Shown here: one piece after another, positions 63,401 to 64,000 of the stretch
How the letters are laid out: the number at the start of each line of letters is the position of its first letter
How positions within the stretch are numbered: position 1 is the stretch's first letter
NCBI RefSeq assembly: GCF_029227915.1
Contig: NC_079887.1
Coordinates: 620,001 to 684,000, forward strand
Length of the DNA stretch: 64,000 bases
DNA from: Hydractinia symbiolongicarpus
Lineage: Eukaryota; Cnidaria; Hydrozoa; Anthoathecata; Hydractiniidae
Reading direction: 5' to 3'
The notes under the pieces: generated by a model
Database searches by the model: none
Seen by the model: only the letters and a program-made list of their open reading frames with translations
What the model was told of the DNA's origin: nothing
Translations under genes and position numbers: made by a program

Positions 63401-64000
63401 TTTGCCGACAACTAAACCTCTTTCATTAAGCGTCTCATCAAAAATAAAAACATTTTTGACAACTACAAGTCTCATGCGTTTTAGTGGTGAAAAAATAATT
63501 TAAAAAATCGTTCGGGAAATGAGTTTACTCCCTGGGTACTTTCTTTGTATACTTTTGACTATACGGGCCAAGCCGGGATTTACGGGAAATCGCGGGTTTT
63601 CGTTTGCCGGCGATTAAACTTCTTTTATTCAGCGTCTCATCAAAAATGAAAACATTCTTAAAAACTACAAGTCTTATGCGTTTTAGTGGTGAAAAAATAA
63701 TTTAAAAAATCGTTCTGGAAATGAGTTTACTCACAGGGTACTTTCTTTGTATACATTCGGCTATACGGGCCAAGCCCGGGATTTACGGGAAATCGGGAGT
63801 TTTCGTTTTCCTGCGATTAAACCTCTTTCATTAAGCGTCTCATCAAAAACGAAAACATTTTTGACAACTACAAGTCTTATGCGTTTTAGTGGTGAAAAAA
63901 TAATTTAAAAAATCGTTCTGGAAATGAGTTTACTCCCTGGGTACTTTCTTTGTATACTTTTGACTATACGGCCGAGTCCGGGATTTACGGGAAGTCACGG
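57500..64000 (-). repeat. Mixed monomers at the right end, weak higher-order order
   Basis: From about 58 kb to the window end the monomers alternate among subfamilies I, II and mixed types without a clear long period. Two or three local correspondences exist, such as subfamily II monomers near 61,720, 62,720 and 63,330. Private variants are frequent: a T run in TTGTATTTTTTTGAC near 60,103, AAGTCTTATGCG mixed with AAGTCTCATGCG, and CGGCCGAGTCC with one base lost near 58,705, 62,551 and 63,970. No gene or other feature is seen. Confidence 0.8.

Larger units (their letters stand above)
1..64000. repeat. Satellite DNA array, 202-203 bp monomer, fills the window
   Basis: The whole window is a tandem repeat. 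A convenient monomer start is TCATTTCC; successive starts at 203, 405 and 608 give lengths of 202 and 203 bp. The one-base difference mostly comes from CCCGGC versus CCCGGGC near monomer position 150. In order, a monomer holds: an AT-rich tract (positions 15-33, GATTTTTTAAATT followed by a T run); CACCACTAAAACGCATGAGA; a hairpin (64-85); GATGAGACGC; a CpG-rich part with GCCGGC and CCCGTAAATCCC (113-162); GTATAC; then GTACCCAGGGAGTAAAC. I estimate about 316 copies, most differing from consensus by several percent. No gap, unique sequence or transposon insertion interrupts it. The family is not one I recognise. Centromeric or other heterochromatic location is inferred from the array type alone. 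Confidence 0.98.
36539..64000 (-). repeat. Right satellite array, uniform - orientation (~136 monomers)
   Basis: All monomers are the reverse complement of those in the left half: GTGGTGAAAAAATAATTT replaces the T-rich tract plus CACCAC, and CAGCGTCTCATC replaces GATGAGACGCTG. No + monomer was seen. The same subfamilies occur as on the left, but the higher-order period is shorter (4-8 monomers) between about 46.7 and 54.5 kb, and from 58 kb to the end the monomers are more mixed. No gene is supported. The array runs off the right edge at 64,000. Confidence 0.97.

Noticed and set aside
1-64000. CRISPR-like regular repeats
   Set aside because: CRISPR arrays have short repeats separated by unique spacers. 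Here the full 202-203 bp is repeated with no unique spacer, and no cas gene is present.
1-64000. Bacterial or plasmid iteron or origin array
   Set aside because: The length (64 kb with no gene), monomer size and higher-order structure fit eukaryotic satellite DNA. Iterons are about 20 bp and few in number.

Overview
This window is satellite DNA from end to end. It is one tandem array of a 202-203 bp monomer, roughly 316 copies in 64 kb, and neither edge of the array is inside the window. I see no protein-coding gene, no rRNA or tRNA gene, no transposon, no CRISPR array and no unique sequence. The open reading frames that exist (up to about 121 codons) are translations of the repeat itself, present on both strands at the repeat period, and should not be annotated as genes. 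A homogeneous tandem array of this size with higher-order structure points to a eukaryotic nuclear chromosome, most likely pericentromeric, centromeric or other constitutive heterochromatin. I do not recognise the monomer and cannot name the species. A hand-built consensus is about 38% GC and carries about 12 CpG per 203 bp, above the roughly 7 expected from its base composition.

Layout. From 1 to about 36,531 every monomer lies in one orientation (called + here). From 36,532-36,538 to 64,000 every monomer is reverse-complemented. The switch happens once, at a 7-bp sequence shared by both orientations, inside a short hairpin that every monomer carries. Around it lies an exact 156-bp inverted repeat (36,134-36,289 and 36,532-36,687) with a 242-bp spacer. 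The spacer contains an aberrant 239-bp monomer. A longer mirror image of the junction-proximal + sequence, 444 bp with two mismatches seen, lies 5.9 kb further on at 42,404-42,847.

Inside each half the monomers fall into a few recurrent subfamilies arranged in higher-order blocks. In the + half there are 15-monomer (3,036 bp), 17-monomer (3,441 bp), 13-monomer (2,629 bp), 4-monomer (810 bp), 3-monomer (607 bp) and 2-monomer (404 bp) duplications. Marker variants show individual monomers dropping out between copies. In the - half the period is shorter: a four-monomer core recurs every 4 to 8 monomers between about 46.7 and 54.5 kb, with 810, 809, 1,012 and 1,010 bp tandem duplications. Sequence near the orientation switch (about 34.5-37.8 kb) has the most private substitutions and the abnormal-length monomers, as expected at the poorly homogenised edge between two arrays.

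Biologically, the array records unequal exchange and template switching rather than gene function. The most interesting items are the orientation switch at the hairpin, the shared private variants on its two sides, and the nested higher-order periods. All positions and period offsets were counted by hand; identities are by-eye estimates.
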